Below, in pieces: positions 9,902 to 19,352 of a DNA stretch of 62,726 nucleotides. Source of the DNA: Fuerstiella sp. (GTDB lineage: Bacteria; Planctomycetota; Planctomycetia; Planctomycetales; Planctomycetaceae); assembly GCA_022843805.1 (NCBI GenBank), contig JALHMY010000051.1, positions 1 through 62,726 of the forward strand, in the 5' to 3' direction. The notes beneath the pieces were generated by a model that was given only the letters and a program-made list of their open reading frames with translations, ran no database searches and was not told where the DNA came from. Within the stretch, counting starts at the first letter, position 1; each line of letters starts with the position of its first letter. Both the position numbers and the translations under genes were made by a program.

Positions 9902-9956
9902 ATCCCGTCGGCGGAGCGACGGGTGTACTGTACACCCGTCGCCCCGCCGACGGGAT
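9902..9956. terminator. Strong bidirectional hairpin between convergent genes
   Basis: A 26-bp stem with one mismatch and a 3-base loop (arms 9902-9927 and 9931-9956) lies between the sialidase-like gene and the convergent ygfZ-like gene. A T tract begins near 9963 on the + strand, which suits termination of the rightward transcript. The same stem could end leftward transcription. Confidence 0.8.
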
Positions 9957-9967
9957 GGGACGGTTTT

Positions 9968-11065
9968 TTAAGCCTTCGGAAGAAGTCTCGCAATGAAGTC
10001 ATGACCTTCTGCATTGTGCACTGTCAGATCACCGGAAAAGTCGATTCCATGAACCCGTATGACTGCCAGGGCCAGAGCAGAGTTCGATTCAGGCTGAGGT
10101 GCCACAGAAGTGATTTTCCCGAGTTCTCCGGACCTGGAATGTCGTATCGCAGCGTTCTGACAGTCCTCGGGAGAGGCATTCACGGAAATCCTGCGAACCG
10201 CCCTGTTGATATGGCCCATTGCATCCAGACGAGCAATGGGTTCCTGACCGAGGTAACAACCCTTCGTATAACTGATCGCGCGAACATTTCGATCGGCTTC
10301 AGGTGCCATATGCTCGGTGGTGATATCCACTCCAAATATTGGATAGCCCTCAAGGATTCGGAATCTCTCAAAGACCAAACATCCTGCCGGGGTGAACTTC
10401 GCTGCTGACAACGACTGCCATAACTTCGTCAACTGCGAAATCGGCAGGCTGAACAGCAACAGGGAATTTTCAGCGAACGGGATTCTGATCACCGTGGTCA
10501 CCACTTCCGTCAGCTGATCAACTGTTTGCAGGCCGGTATTGTCAGCTGGCGGGTATGAGATGGCAGGGTCTGCCTCGCTGAGTTGCTGACAGGCGAGCGG
10601 TCCCAGACAGGCCAGCGTCGCAGTCTCTGCGGAAAGGCTCTGAAAAGTCACATCTTCGGTGATCAGATACTTATTGAGATGTTTCAGCAGCGATGTTTCA
10701 TCCCCGGGAAGCATCCAGATTTCATGAACGGTGTCACCAGCCAGAATCCAGCCGTTTGCAAGTATTCGAGCTTTCACATCGGTAAAGAAGACCTCGCACA
10801 ACTGTCCGCTGACGAGTGACCTGATGTCATTCGTGCAGAAGTTATGCAGAAATCGAACGCGGTCTTTTCCTCTCACCTGAATGCGAACAAACCCCTCAAG
10901 TGGAATCATCACGGCTGATGTATCGGCAGCGGTCAGTTCGGCGGACAGGTCACCGAATCGCACCCGGTCCAACGGTCCCTCACCGTGAGATTCCCGGCAT
11001 TCTGCCAAATCCCAGCGTGCTCCCAAATCAGAAAGAATTGTGTGAAGGTCATCCGATAAAGCCAT
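9968..11065 (-). CDS. ygfZ: YgfZ/GcvT-like folate-binding protein
   Basis: The protein has 365 residues. The start at 11065 was chosen because AGGAA lies 6 bases upstream; an in-frame upstream ATG would add 23 residues without such a site. Visible features are the YgfZ signature KGCYLGQEPIARLDAMGH (the conserved KGCY-x-GQE motif carrying the key cysteine), FVRIQVRGKDRVRFLHNFCTND near the N terminus, and the GcvT-like fold throughout. YgfZ uses tetrahydrofolate to support assembly or repair of certain iron-sulfur proteins in the cytoplasm. It converges on the sialidase-like gene. Confidence 0.85.
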   Translation of the reverse strand: MALSDDLHTILSDLGARWDLAECRESHGEGPLDRVRFGDLSAELTAADTSAVMIPLEGFVRIQVRGKDRVRFLHNFCTNDIRSLVSGQLCEVFFTDVKARILANGWILAGDTVHEIWMLPGDETSLLKHLNKYLITEDVTFQSLSAETATLACLGPLACQQLSEADPAISYPPADNTGLQTVDQLTEVVTTVIRIPFAENSLLLFSLPISQLTKLWQSLSAAKFTPAGCLVFERFRILEGYPIFGVDITTEHMAPEADRNVRAISYTKGCYLGQEPIARLDAMGHINRAVRRISVNASPEDCQNAAIRHSRSGELGKITSVAPQPESNSALALAVIRVHGIDFSGDLTVHNAEGHDFIARLLPKA

Positions 11066-11369
11066 GAGATTCCTGCCAGCCAAAAACGTTTTACTGCGAT
11101 TGCCGTTAACCCTGCGATTCAAAGTAGCCGTCACTCTCCGAGTGACGAACTGCGATTCCCCGCGAACGGCAGACGCCTATTCCGCAACCTTTCCTGTTCC
11201 CGCTGCGTCCGCGAAATCAACTTTCGACGAACCCGATCATCCGGCAACGACAAAGCATACGCGAATTCGTGCACCATCGCATTGCCAACAGGGCTGACTG
11301 GCTGACAATGTCTGCAAAACATCCCCAATCGCCGCAGCCTCGATCAAAGTCACCAGTCCCGATCTGCAG

Positions 11370-12443
11370 TTAAAGTGACTCCAGCCAGCGAGTTAACAAC
11401 CTGTGATAGGAATCGAGGTCGTCAATATGAGCCATCTCAGTGACGGTATGGATATATTTGATGGGACATGCGAGGGCAATGGTTCGAACTCCCCCACGAC
11501 TTCGCTGGATGGCAGAACCGTCCTGACCACCTCGAGGCAGAATCGCTCTCTGACATTTGATGATGCCGGCTCTTGCGACATGCTCAAAATCGGCGATCAG
11601 GCCAAAATCGGAGATCATTGACGAATCCATCACATGCAGGCAGACACCATCTCCTGCCACCGAAACTCGATCTTCGTCAGGAACTCCAGGCGTTTTGCAG
11701 CACAATGTTGTATCACAGGCCACTCCAATATCCGGCTCAATTCCAAACGTCGCCGGCGCCGCACCTCGCATCCCCACTTCCTCCTGAACCGTCCAGACAG
11801 CGTAGATATCGCAACTGTGGTGGGAAAGATTCTCAAGAGCTCGGATTTGTGCCCAGCATCCAACTCTGTTGTCGAGACATTGCGAAACAACGCTGTTTCC
11901 GACCATTGTGAATGGGCCATCCAGCACCACCATGTCACCAATGACCACCTTTTGACGGACTTCTTCAGCAGGCAGTCCGAGATCGACAAAGAACTCCCCG
12001 ATTTCCGGCACTTTTTTACGATCTGCTTCGCTGGAAATATGAATCGGCTTTCCTCCAGGATTCATGATGCCCGTGAGGTCTTCAGCGGCGGTGCAGACGA
12101 GTACCCTGCGGGCGAACAGGTTTCTGGTATCAAATCCGCCGACAGGGTTAACTCTGACATATCCATTGTCATCGATATGTCTGACGAGAAAACCGATCTG
12201 GTCCATATGTGCGGCCAGCATCACTCGCAGCGGCCTTTTTCGAAGAACGCTGCCTGGGTCGGGCGTACCTGAAGTCACGGAAGCCGGCCGGGCTCTTCGT
12301 AACCCAATGATCGATCCCATGGCATCGATCGAAAGCTCATCCACCAGTCCGTTTTCCTGGAGATAATCGCAGATCACTCGTCGGATGCGATCTTCACGAC
12401 CTGGTACCGAGGGTGTCTGAGTGAGCTTTTTCAGAAGTTCCAT
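11370..12443 (-). CDS. M42 family aminopeptidase (endoglucanase-M-like)
   Basis: The protein has 357 residues, the normal length for M42 cobalt/zinc aminopeptidases. The dinuclear metal site is visible as AAHMDQIGFLV, CLDNRVG, the catalytic WTVQEEVGMRGA (double glutamate), ACDTT and the C-terminal KYIHTVTEMAH. M42 enzymes form dodecameric tetrahedral particles that trim short peptides in the cytoplasm. Older annotations call them cellulases because of a historical misassignment. No signal peptide is present. There is no operon partner; the next leftward gene is separated by 300 bases. Confidence 0.88.
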   Translation of the reverse strand: MELLKKLTQTPSVPGREDRIRRVICDYLQENGLVDELSIDAMGSIIGLRRARPASVTSGTPDPGSVLRKRPLRVMLAAHMDQIGFLVRHIDDNGYVRVNPVGGFDTRNLFARRVLVCTAAEDLTGIMNPGGKPIHISSEADRKKVPEIGEFFVDLGLPAEEVRQKVVIGDMVVLDGPFTMVGNSVVSQCLDNRVGCWAQIRALENLSHHSCDIYAVWTVQEEVGMRGAAPATFGIEPDIGVACDTTLCCKTPGVPDEDRVSVAGDGVCLHVMDSSMISDFGLIADFEHVARAGIIKCQRAILPRGGQDGSAIQRSRGGVRTIALACPIKYIHTVTEMAHIDDLDSYHRLLTRWLESL

Positions 12444-12537
12444 ATTCTTTTCCTGTCGTCCTTGAAATGACCCAGCTGCTGAAGATGATCCCGCAGCCGA
12501 AATTAAACCCGCAGCCGAAATCGACTACTGTCAAATG

Positions 12538-12570
12538 AAATAAGGTGTCGCCACTGGCGACACCTTATTT
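12538..12570. terminator. Hairpin terminator downstream of coiled-coil gene
   Basis: Perfect 15-bp stem (aaataaggtgtcgcc with ggcgacaccttattt) and a 3-base loop. The A and T runs at the two ends make it suitable as a terminator in both directions. It follows the leftward gene ending at 12638. Confidence 0.75.
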
Positions 12571-12637
12571 GTAATCAAAACTGCTTTGTACTCAAAACGG
12601 GCAATGAAGTTTTACACCGGCAGCAGACTTCAGAGGT

Positions 12638-13567
12638 TTATTCCTGACGCTGCGAAACTCGGGACTGTGGTTCCGGCAGCCGTGAAACAACTTCATTCAG
12701 CTGTTGTACAATAGTGGTTCGAGCATCGGCAGCTGACTTGATGGCTCGACGAAGTCCGTCGACAGCAACCTGAGCGGCGTTGCGTTCTTCTTCAAGATCT
12801 TCCAGAGCCTGAACCAGGCCTTTGGAGAATTCCGGACGATCTTCGATTTCCTTTGCTGCAGGATTACCCAACAGCTCAGATTTCCGAGTATCCAGTTGCT
12901 TCTGAGCGGCATCCAGCAACTGCTTCTGAGAATTGACTGCCGCCTGAGTTTCTGCGTACTGCTCACGAGTTCTGCGAATCGCCTGATTCAGGCCTTCCAC
13001 AGCTGAACGTTCACCAGGAGGTACAAGAGTACGCAGACGCACGCCGTTCGGAAAAGTCCATGTCGCAATTTCCTGCGGTGTGACCTGCCATGTGGGTTCA
13101 AGAATCGCTGCCGCTTCCTGAAGGCGTTCAGGAACAACGCGAAATTCGCCCGTATAAGAGGAACCGCCCTGGCCATCCAGTGCAAACACGTGAATCGTCG
13201 GGACGATCAGTTGCTCACGACCATCCACCTGAACCTGCCGTGGTGCAAGAGCCGGTTCACCGGAACCAAGGCCTGTCAGCCCCAGAGTATTTCCAACGGC
13301 CTGAACACCACCAACATTATTTCCTGGCAAAAACGTCCATTCGTGACCCCAGCCCAGTTTCAGCCGATTCAGCTCGGCCTGCGCTGTTCGCAGATCCAAT
13401 AGTGTTTTCGTATTGTCCGCAACTGCTTTCTGACTGGCCGCTTTGCCATCACGAAGTTTCGTGGACCAGCTATTGGCGTAGTTTCCGAGGCGGCCACCCA
13501 AATAGATGCCCACTCCCAGAAGGATAATTGTCAGAGCCAAACAGACCTTGCCAGGCGTATTCATCAA
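12638..13567 (-). CDS. Membrane-anchored coiled-coil protein of unknown function
   Basis: The protein has 309 residues. One hydrophobic segment at residues 6-27 looks like a signal anchor. It is followed by a short coiled coil (about 30-70), a central beta-rich region (about 75-180) containing WTFLPGNNVGGVQAVGN, and a long heptad-rich helix (about 190-300). I do not recognise the family; comparable proteins occur in planctomycetes. The topology suggests that most of the protein lies outside the cytoplasmic membrane. It is flanked by terminator-like hairpins and appears monocistronic. Confidence 0.7.
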   Translation of the reverse strand: MMNTPGKVCLALTIILLGVGIYLGGRLGNYANSWSTKLRDGKAASQKAVADNTKTLLDLRTAQAELNRLKLGWGHEWTFLPGNNVGGVQAVGNTLGLTGLGSGEPALAPRQVQVDGREQLIVPTIHVFALDGQGGSSYTGEFRVVPERLQEAAAILEPTWQVTPQEIATWTFPNGVRLRTLVPPGERSAVEGLNQAIRRTREQYAETQAAVNSQKQLLDAAQKQLDTRKSELLGNPAAKEIEDRPEFSKGLVQALEDLEEERNAAQVAVDGLRRAIKSAADARTTIVQQLNEVVSRLPEPQSRVSQRQE

Positions 13568-14027
13568 ACAACTCCGAAAGCACTGCCGATTTTGGGGCCT
13601 TCGTCGGGAAAAACCACCAAGTCAAAAAACCGCGCATCGCCACCGTCGATACGTAACGATTCACATCGTTCAAATCGGCGACTTGGCTATGCAGACTTCG
13701 TACGCTTACCGCCGCCAGCGGCAGGCAATTCAACTTCGTTCACATTTGCCTGCGTTGACAGCTAAAGTCTACCGAATACGCATAGTCCCCGCATCTCTCC
13801 AAATTGACCGGGCCATGCTAAAATAACAAATTCGTCGCCGTCAAGAAGATTCGCGACCGTTAGAACCGTTAAAGTCAAAACAGAATGTATTTGTCGCCCT
13901 GGCTTGCTCAATTCGCCTCAACTCGCCACCATGGAGAGCACTGAACCTCCGTTCCTGATTCATACTGCCGCCTGATTTCTGCTTCCTCAATACCCACCTC
14001 TGCAAGCCTCGCAGGAGGATCTATTCG
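13568..14027. other. Divergent intergenic region
   Basis: The spacer between the leftward coiled-coil gene and the rightward 1066-residue gene should contain promoters for both. An AT-rich stretch (tgctaaaataacaaat) lies near 13815. I see no hairpin, repeat or clear sigma-70 promoter. A gcaggaggatc ribosome binding site lies at about 14010-14020. Confidence 0.5.
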
Positions 14028-17000
14028 ATGCGAACTGTCAGTATTCTGCAGCCATTTCTTTCGATGATGCTGATTCTTTCGTCTGGTTTCGGACAGATGG
14101 TTTCAGCCGGTGTTCGCGAAAAGGCGATTGTGAATCTGACTTTTGATCACTCTGGGGAAGCCGCGAATACCGCTTCGCCTGGCGCTGTCGCGCTTCAGGA
14201 TTCAGCAGTTGCCGGAACCGGAGCCGACACGCCAGCCCTTCCGAACGGTGGGACCGCAATTTCCTCGGTATTTAATCCCGCTGCCCCTGGCAATTCGCTG
14301 CTGCTGGACGCCAGCACAAAGCAGGTCCTGACGCTCGCGTCTTCGGCAGATACTCAGCAGACAGCAGCCGTTACGGTGAGTGGTTTTTTTGCCAGCCTGC
14401 ATCCTCTTTCAGACAACAGCTTTCACGGACTATTTGCAAAGAGGCAGCCGGCCGCTCCGAACAAAACCAATTATGGGGTGAACTTTAACCCCGCGAGCGA
14501 TTCATTTCAGGTGTATGTGAACGATGGATCGGGCTTCAAATCGGCGGTTTTCAGCGTGAAAACGGCAATTGGCGCTCGTCGTCGCACCCATCTGGCCGCA
14601 TCGTTCGAAACGGTCGATGCTCCGGGTGCTGATGCAGACGCGGATGTTGATGATCTGAGAGTTCGCCTGTTCGTGAATGGCGTACCCATTGCCGCCAGCA
14701 GCGTCAGTGCCGGTTTTGCCGATGGCACCTCAGCTTGGCTTCAGGATGTGAAACTTGATGCATGTACCAGTGATACTCCACTGATTGTGGGAGGCAGTCA
14801 CGCTGAAGGTGAATACACTCGTCTGATTTGCGATGACATTTGTCTCTTCTCATCTGCGTTGTCTGACGAAGATGCCAGGCTGCTGTTTCAGGAAACCGCG
14901 GGGTCAGCCGCGGAGGAAATTATCCGCGAACAGTCAGGCAGTGGTGCAGAGACCGCCCGGTTACCAGTCGTCAGTCGCTTTAGTCCGCTGGCCCTCACTG
15001 CAGGACAGAAAAACCATCTGACAATTTTCGGCAGCAACCTGCAGGGAGCAGTGCTGCATCTGCCGATTCCCGGGGTCAATGTTGTGACAGTACCCGCGAA
15101 TGAAAGTAATAAAGCAGAGTTTGAAGTGACTCTGCCAAAAGAGACTGTTCCAGGGCGATATCTGCTGCGGATTTTTACTTCTGAAGGTTCCGGCCGTCCG
15201 GGATTGATCAGCATTGACGGACTGCCCCAGCATCTGGAAGAACAGTTTTCTGAATCGTCACCCGCAGGCAGTTTTCCGTTTGCAGTCAGCGGAGTGGTGT
15301 CCGGTACAGAGCAAAAACGAGTTTACTTTACAGGAAAAAAAGGGCAGCGCATTGCGGTTGAAGTGGAAGCTCGACGAATCGGCTCTGCTCTTGATCCGGT
15401 TGTGGAAATCAAAACTGCCCTGTCCGCTCCAATTGCCGTGCAATGGAAGCGTCCGGATCTCGCCGGGGATGCTCGTGCAGACGTCACATTGCCAGCAGAT
15501 GGACTTTATTTTGCGGAAGTCCACGACCTGCAGTTTCGAGCGCCTGCGAACAGTCCATGGCGACTGCTGATTGGTGACCTGCCTGCTTCCTCACTTGCTT
15601 ATCCTCCTGTGCTGACATCCGCATCCAATGTGCTGCGAACCGTAGGTAGTGAGGGAGTCTCCGAGTCCGTGACTGTCGGCACGAGTCCAGGAGCAGCCAA
15701 AATTGAAGCGGGCAGTCCACTGATGGCATTTCCGGCCCTGATCACCTCAACTGGGCGTGAAGTCAGTGAGCCGCTTGAGGGGACGTTTGATCCAGCTCCT
15801 GTTGACGCAACCTTTGCGGCGGCCCCGTTCGCTCCTTTGAACGTTAATGGGCGTATTTCTGCGGCAGGCGAGAAGGACAGTGTACTGCTGACCGTGACTC
15901 CCAAACAGACGCTGCACATCACAGTCGCAGCCAGAAGCCTCGCGTCGCCACTGAGACCCGAGTTATCCGTTTTCAATGGCGATGCTCGCATTGCATTTTC
16001 TGATGGAGATTCCGGTTCGAGCGATCCATCAGCGGATGTCACTGTGCCTGACGGTGTCACTCAGCTGAAGATTCAGGTGCGGGATTTCACAGAACGCGGT
16101 AATGCAGCATCCATTTATCGCCTGCATGTTTCCAGAAAAGATCGCCCTGATTTCATCCTGCAGACCAGCAGCGATGCGTTAAGAATTCCATTGAATGGGT
16201 CAGCTCCTCTGAAATTGTCGATCGTTCGCCAATCCGCGTCTTTCCGCTACACCGGCCCTGTTCGCCTGTCTGTAACCGGAATGCCGGGACTCTCGCTGTT
16301 CCCAAATGTGATCCCGGCGAGCGAACAGGATCAGGAGATTCTGCTGGTGGTGACTCGTACCGAAGTTGGAAAAACGAGTGATACCGCCGGGCAGGGTATC
16401 GCAGCAGAAGGCTCTCTTGCGATTGTTGGTCAAACCGAGGGACTGGAATCGAACGTGACTTCGGCCCTGAAACTAAATCTGAGCTCACTTCCGCAGGATT
16501 CTCTGACATTCCGGGAAACATCTCTGCCTGCAGGATCCGCGGCCGCCGTCCCAGCCATCGTCACTCTGAATTCCGTTCCGCCGGTAGTACTGCGAGGAAT
16601 TCCGATATCGGTGTCCATTCGAGTACTGCCGCTGGCAGAAGTGACAGAACCGTTTGTTCGCCTGGAAATGCTGACAACAGAACGAACTCGGAAAGCCGAT
16701 CCCAATAATCCGGCATCTGCGTCTTTGCCCATGGTTTCCGCACCGGAGTTCCAGTTTGGAAGTGTGAGCAGCCCGTCGATTCCGCTGAATATTGACGTGC
16801 CGGCAGATGTCGTTCAGTCCTCCATTGATGCGATTATCGGAGCTGAATTCGTATCTCACCCTCTTTCCGGTTCCACCGGTTCAAAGGCCTGGACTGCCCC
16901 GATTCGTTTTACCGTGGAAAGTGCAGTGATCCTGAGCGGTCTCGCAGAACCGACAAAAGCCAAAAAAGCAACGACAGCCTCCGTTGCCGGATTGCTCAGA

Positions 17001-17228
17001 CGGCACCCGCAGTTCTCTGAACCGGTAAATGTTGTGGTTGAAGGGCTGCCTGCAGGTTACTCGGCGACTCCGGTTGCTGTGGCGAGTGACCAGACTGCAT
17101 TTACTGTTTCGATTGTTATTCCTGAGGCGGCATCGGCTGGTGAAGTCCCTAACGTCTCCGTACGAGCACAGCGTTCCAATGGGACTTCGATTTCACCCCC
17201 GGTACCGTTAAAGCTGGTAATTGAGTAG
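14028..17228 (+). CDS. Large secreted protein with LamG-like and pre-peptidase C-terminal domains
   Basis: The protein has 1066 residues behind a strong AGGAGG site. A signal peptide (residues 1-27) is followed by a concanavalin/LamG-like region (about 30-290, with VSGFF, GLFAKRQ and VNGVPIAASS), an IPT-like segment (about 305-395), and two regions resembling pre-peptidase C-terminal domains (about 405-515 with GTEQKRVYFTGKKGQRIAVEVEA, and about 600-705). The remainder is beta-rich with no recognised catalytic motif. Such proteins are frequent in planctomycetes and are presumed cell-surface or matrix components. No enzyme activity can be claimed. Confidence 0.75.
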   Translation: MRTVSILQPFLSMMLILSSGFGQMVSAGVREKAIVNLTFDHSGEAANTASPGAVALQDSAVAGTGADTPALPNGGTAISSVFNPAAPGNSLLLDASTKQVLTLASSADTQQTAAVTVSGFFASLHPLSDNSFHGLFAKRQPAAPNKTNYGVNFNPASDSFQVYVNDGSGFKSAVFSVKTAIGARRRTHLAASFETVDAPGADADADVDDLRVRLFVNGVPIAASSVSAGFADGTSAWLQDVKLDACTSDTPLIVGGSHAEGEYTRLICDDICLFSSALSDEDARLLFQETAGSAAEEIIREQSGSGAETARLPVVSRFSPLALTAGQKNHLTIFGSNLQGAVLHLPIPGVNVVTVPANESNKAEFEVTLPKETVPGRYLLRIFTSEGSGRPGLISIDGLPQHLEEQFSESSPAGSFPFAVSGVVSGTEQKRVYFTGKKGQRIAVEVEARRIGSALDPVVEIKTALSAPIAVQWKRPDLAGDARADVTLPADGLYFAEVHDLQFRAPANSPWRLLIGDLPASSLAYPPVLTSASNVLRTVGSEGVSESVTVGTSPGAAKIEAGSPLMAFPALITSTGREVSEPLEGTFDPAPVDATFAAAPFAPLNVNGRISAAGEKDSVLLTVTPKQTLHITVAARSLASPLRPELSVFNGDARIAFSDGDSGSSDPSADVTVPDGVTQLKIQVRDFTERGNAASIYRLHVSRKDRPDFILQTSSDALRIPLNGSAPLKLSIVRQSASFRYTGPVRLSVTGMPGLSLFPNVIPASEQDQEILLVVTRTEVGKTSDTAGQGIAAEGSLAIVGQTEGLESNVTSALKLNLSSLPQDSLTFRETSLPAGSAAAVPAIVTLNSVPPVVLRGIPISVSIRVLPLAEVTEPFVRLEMLTTERTRKADPNNPASASLPMVSAPEFQFGSVSSPSIPLNIDVPADVVQSSIDAIIGAEFVSHPLSGSTGSKAWTAPIRFTVESAVILSGLAEPTKAKKATTASVAGLLRRHPQFSEPVNVVVEGLPAGYSATPVAVASDQTAFTVSIVIPEAASAGEVPNVSVRAQRSNGTSISPPVPLKLVIE

Positions 17229-17527
17229 ACTGGCTGTGGTTCCAAAAAAGGGCCTGTTTTTAACGGAAATCGGAAGTATCGATCGTACAGGGAACGTCGC
17301 AGACCATCATTTCGGAAGTGAGTGACTCACGTTTCATTCGCATCGAATTCCCTTTGCTCACAATTTCTCACGACGTTCCAAAGCAGGCGAAAACGGAATC
17401 CTGTCTTTGGAGCGTCCTTTTTTTGCTCCGGTATTGAACTGCAATCCAGTGGCATTTGCAGTTGGAGTTTACTGCGAGTATCGTTCTCCGTAAGTCAGCC
17501 TCATCGAGGGGTTCTGTCTAACCAGGG

Positions 17528-18778
17528 ATGCTCATGTTTTGTCGAGTGTTTTCTTTTCTTGTTCTGTTGTTCTGTGGTTTATTGAATACCATAGAGGACG
17601 CCCATGCTGACAATGTCGGGTGGGCGGGGCCCGCAAGCTGGCCCGTGAGCACTCAAATCATTGGGAGAGCTCTCCCCGCGGATGAATCAGCCGTCACGTC
17701 CGAGATCTCCGCAGATGCTCTGGTGATCGAACGTGCAAGAGCACAGCAGGATGCAAATGGCGCTGGCCGACTATCACATTCCCATTCTCTGCCGCCCGTG
17801 AATCGAAGAATCGTCGGACTGGTTATCGTGTATTGTGTTCTGATCGTGACCGCGTCGGTTCTCGGAGGGATGTTGCCTGCCTGGATCGATTTGACGCATA
17901 CTCGAATGCAGACGATTATCAGCTTTGTCGGAGGACTGATGCTGGGAATCGGGGTGTTCCATCTGCTGCCGCATGCGACACATTCTCTTCCCAATTTCGA
18001 TGCGGTTGTCAGCTGGATGATGGGCGGTATGCTGGCAATGTTTCTGCTGATTCGAACGTTCCATTTTCATCATCATGGACCGCTTGAGGTTTCGGTTAGC
18101 CACGATAAAGACGTTGTGGTGGAGGTTGCGACCAGCAAGCTGGCTTGTGGCCATGAGCATGAGGACGGGCATGGGCATGAACACCGGAGCGAGCACGAGC
18201 ACGGGAACGGGAAATTGGCGGGGGGACGAGGGGAGAAGGGGTTTGTGCTGGAGAGATTGCGACAGCAGGGGCCGCCGTGTCAGCACGCTCATCAGCTTAG
18301 CTGGCTGGGAATTGCGCTCGGATTGTCCATCCATACGCTGATTGACGGAATTGCGCTGGCAGCCAGCGTACAGGCCGAATCTGCTCATCCGGCGTTTCTG
18401 TCGCTGTTTGGCCTGGGCACTTTTCTGGCAGTGATGCTCCACAAACCACTGGATGCCGTTTCCATCACTTCGCTAATGATTGTCAGCGGCTGGACTCAGC
18501 GATCCAGAAATCTTGTCAACGCCGGGTTTGCGACAATGTGTCCGGCAGGTGCAATGATTTTCCTGATGGGGGCCACTCAGCTCGGTAGTTTGCAGGCCTA
18601 TGCTGTCGGAGCTGCACTGGCATTTTCTGCCGGAGTCTTTATCTGCATTTCACTCAGTGATCTGCTGCCCGAAATGGAGTTTCATGCTCACAATCGGGCA
18701 CGGCTGACCGTTGCCCTTTTAGGCGGAATCTTCCTCGCCTGGTCCATTACATTTCTTGAGCCCGGCCATCTGCATTGA
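17528..18778 (+). CDS. ZIP family divalent metal transporter
   Basis: The protein has 416 residues. After a hydrophobic leader and a hydrophilic stretch, about eight membrane segments follow. Between segments 3 and 4 is a histidine-rich loop (alternating H, E, D and G around residues 205-230), the classic ZIP metal-binding loop. Segments 4 and 5 carry the pore signatures GLSIHTLIDGIALAAS and LAVMLHKPLDAVS with the conserved H-x-x-x-D/E pattern. ZIP proteins import zinc or iron into the cytoplasm. The long leader and extended N terminus are unusual. The spacer before it (17229-17527) shows no other gene. Confidence 0.85.
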   Translation: MLMFCRVFSFLVLLFCGLLNTIEDAHADNVGWAGPASWPVSTQIIGRALPADESAVTSEISADALVIERARAQQDANGAGRLSHSHSLPPVNRRIVGLVIVYCVLIVTASVLGGMLPAWIDLTHTRMQTIISFVGGLMLGIGVFHLLPHATHSLPNFDAVVSWMMGGMLAMFLLIRTFHFHHHGPLEVSVSHDKDVVVEVATSKLACGHEHEDGHGHEHRSEHEHGNGKLAGGRGEKGFVLERLRQQGPPCQHAHQLSWLGIALGLSIHTLIDGIALAASVQAESAHPAFLSLFGLGTFLAVMLHKPLDAVSITSLMIVSGWTQRSRNLVNAGFATMCPAGAMIFLMGATQLGSLQAYAVGAALAFSAGVFICISLSDLLPEMEFHAHNRARLTVALLGGIFLAWSITFLEPGHLH

Positions 18779-18816
18779 CCTGCAGATGGCCACAGATAAG
18801 TAAACACGGGTTCTCC

Positions 18817-18924
18817 GTCAGGATAAAGAGTTCGGGTTTTCGGTAGTGGATCTTGCTAAAGATCCCCTGGCTGTCGGACCTTTAGCAAGGTCCACTACCC
18901 GAAATTCAAAGCTTGACAAAGCAC
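18817..18924. repeat. Palindromic ~108-bp repeat, copy A
   Basis: Shares most bases with copies at 24178-24285 and 26574-26682. The core is an imperfect palindrome: gtagtggatcttgctaaa facing tttagcaaggtccactac, flanked by aaagagttcggg on the left and cccgaaattcaaagcttgac on the right. It resembles a MITE or large REP-type element. Confidence 0.85.
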
Positions 18925-19277
18925 AATCGCAAATGCCCCTGTCCTCTGTGAATCGAAAAATGCAGTTGTTCCCGACATCGCCTGTCACCCGAGCCCGCAG
19001 AATAACCTCCGTTTTCCACTTACAGGTGTCAACTCGGGGGCGCATACCTGACACCCAACCCCGGAACAAGTGGACATAAGAACAATTTTCGGAAAAATCA
19101 CGTTCTTGCGATTGGTGAGAATTAGTATCAGTATTCGGGTATTCGTCACCCGGATCATCCTCTACCATTACACGTGGAGGCAACGCGCTGTCTCTACTCT
19201 GTCCGACACTTACCCGTGGCTCGACATCATGCTCCTCGCCAGTGCGTCAGAATGAAACGGGACCTGTCAGGTGAGTC

Positions 19278-19316
19278 GGAAGCCGCAGCGACACAATCGT
19301 TGCGGCTTCTTTTTTT
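19278..19316 (+). terminator. Intrinsic terminator without an assigned upstream gene
   Basis: The stem gaagccgcagcga / cgttgcggcttc is followed by seven T residues on the + strand. The nearest rightward gene ends 500 bases upstream, past repeat copy A, so this hairpin may end a small untranslated RNA or a long ZIP-gene transcript. Confidence 0.6.
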
Positions 19317-19352
19317 GAGGCCAGCGACTGACGAAGAAGCTGGCAGGGAAAT

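Larger units (their letters stand above)
18779..19352. other. Intergenic region with repeat copy A and an orphan terminator
   Basis: Apart from repeat copy A (18817-18924) and the hairpin at 19278-19316, I see no protein-coding gene. Open frames here have no recognisable family, and part of one is the repeat itself. A small RNA ending at the hairpin is possible. Confidence 0.5.

Noticed and set aside
9921..9940. TGTAC word resembling the element motif in the host region
   Set aside because: It is part of the palindromic terminator stem and matches only the central five bases of the motif.
11131..11328. Short leftward frame containing VHEFAYALSL, similar to the HEFAH helix of MtfA-type peptidases
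   Set aside because: Only about 15 residues match, the rest shows no peptidase character, the second histidine is replaced by tyrosine and there is no ribosome binding site.
17774..18442. 222-codon frame opposite the ZIP transporter gene
   Set aside because: It is a shadow of a strongly supported gene and is dominated by glutamine, histidine and serine created by the reverse complement of the His-rich loop.
19220..19300. Sequence resembling the conserved core of SRP RNA (GTCAGG, then GGAAG, then GCAGC)
   Set aside because: The spacing between GTCAGG and GGAAG is six bases instead of three, the helix around the GGAA tetraloop does not form, and the GGAAG bases belong to the stem of the terminator hairpin.
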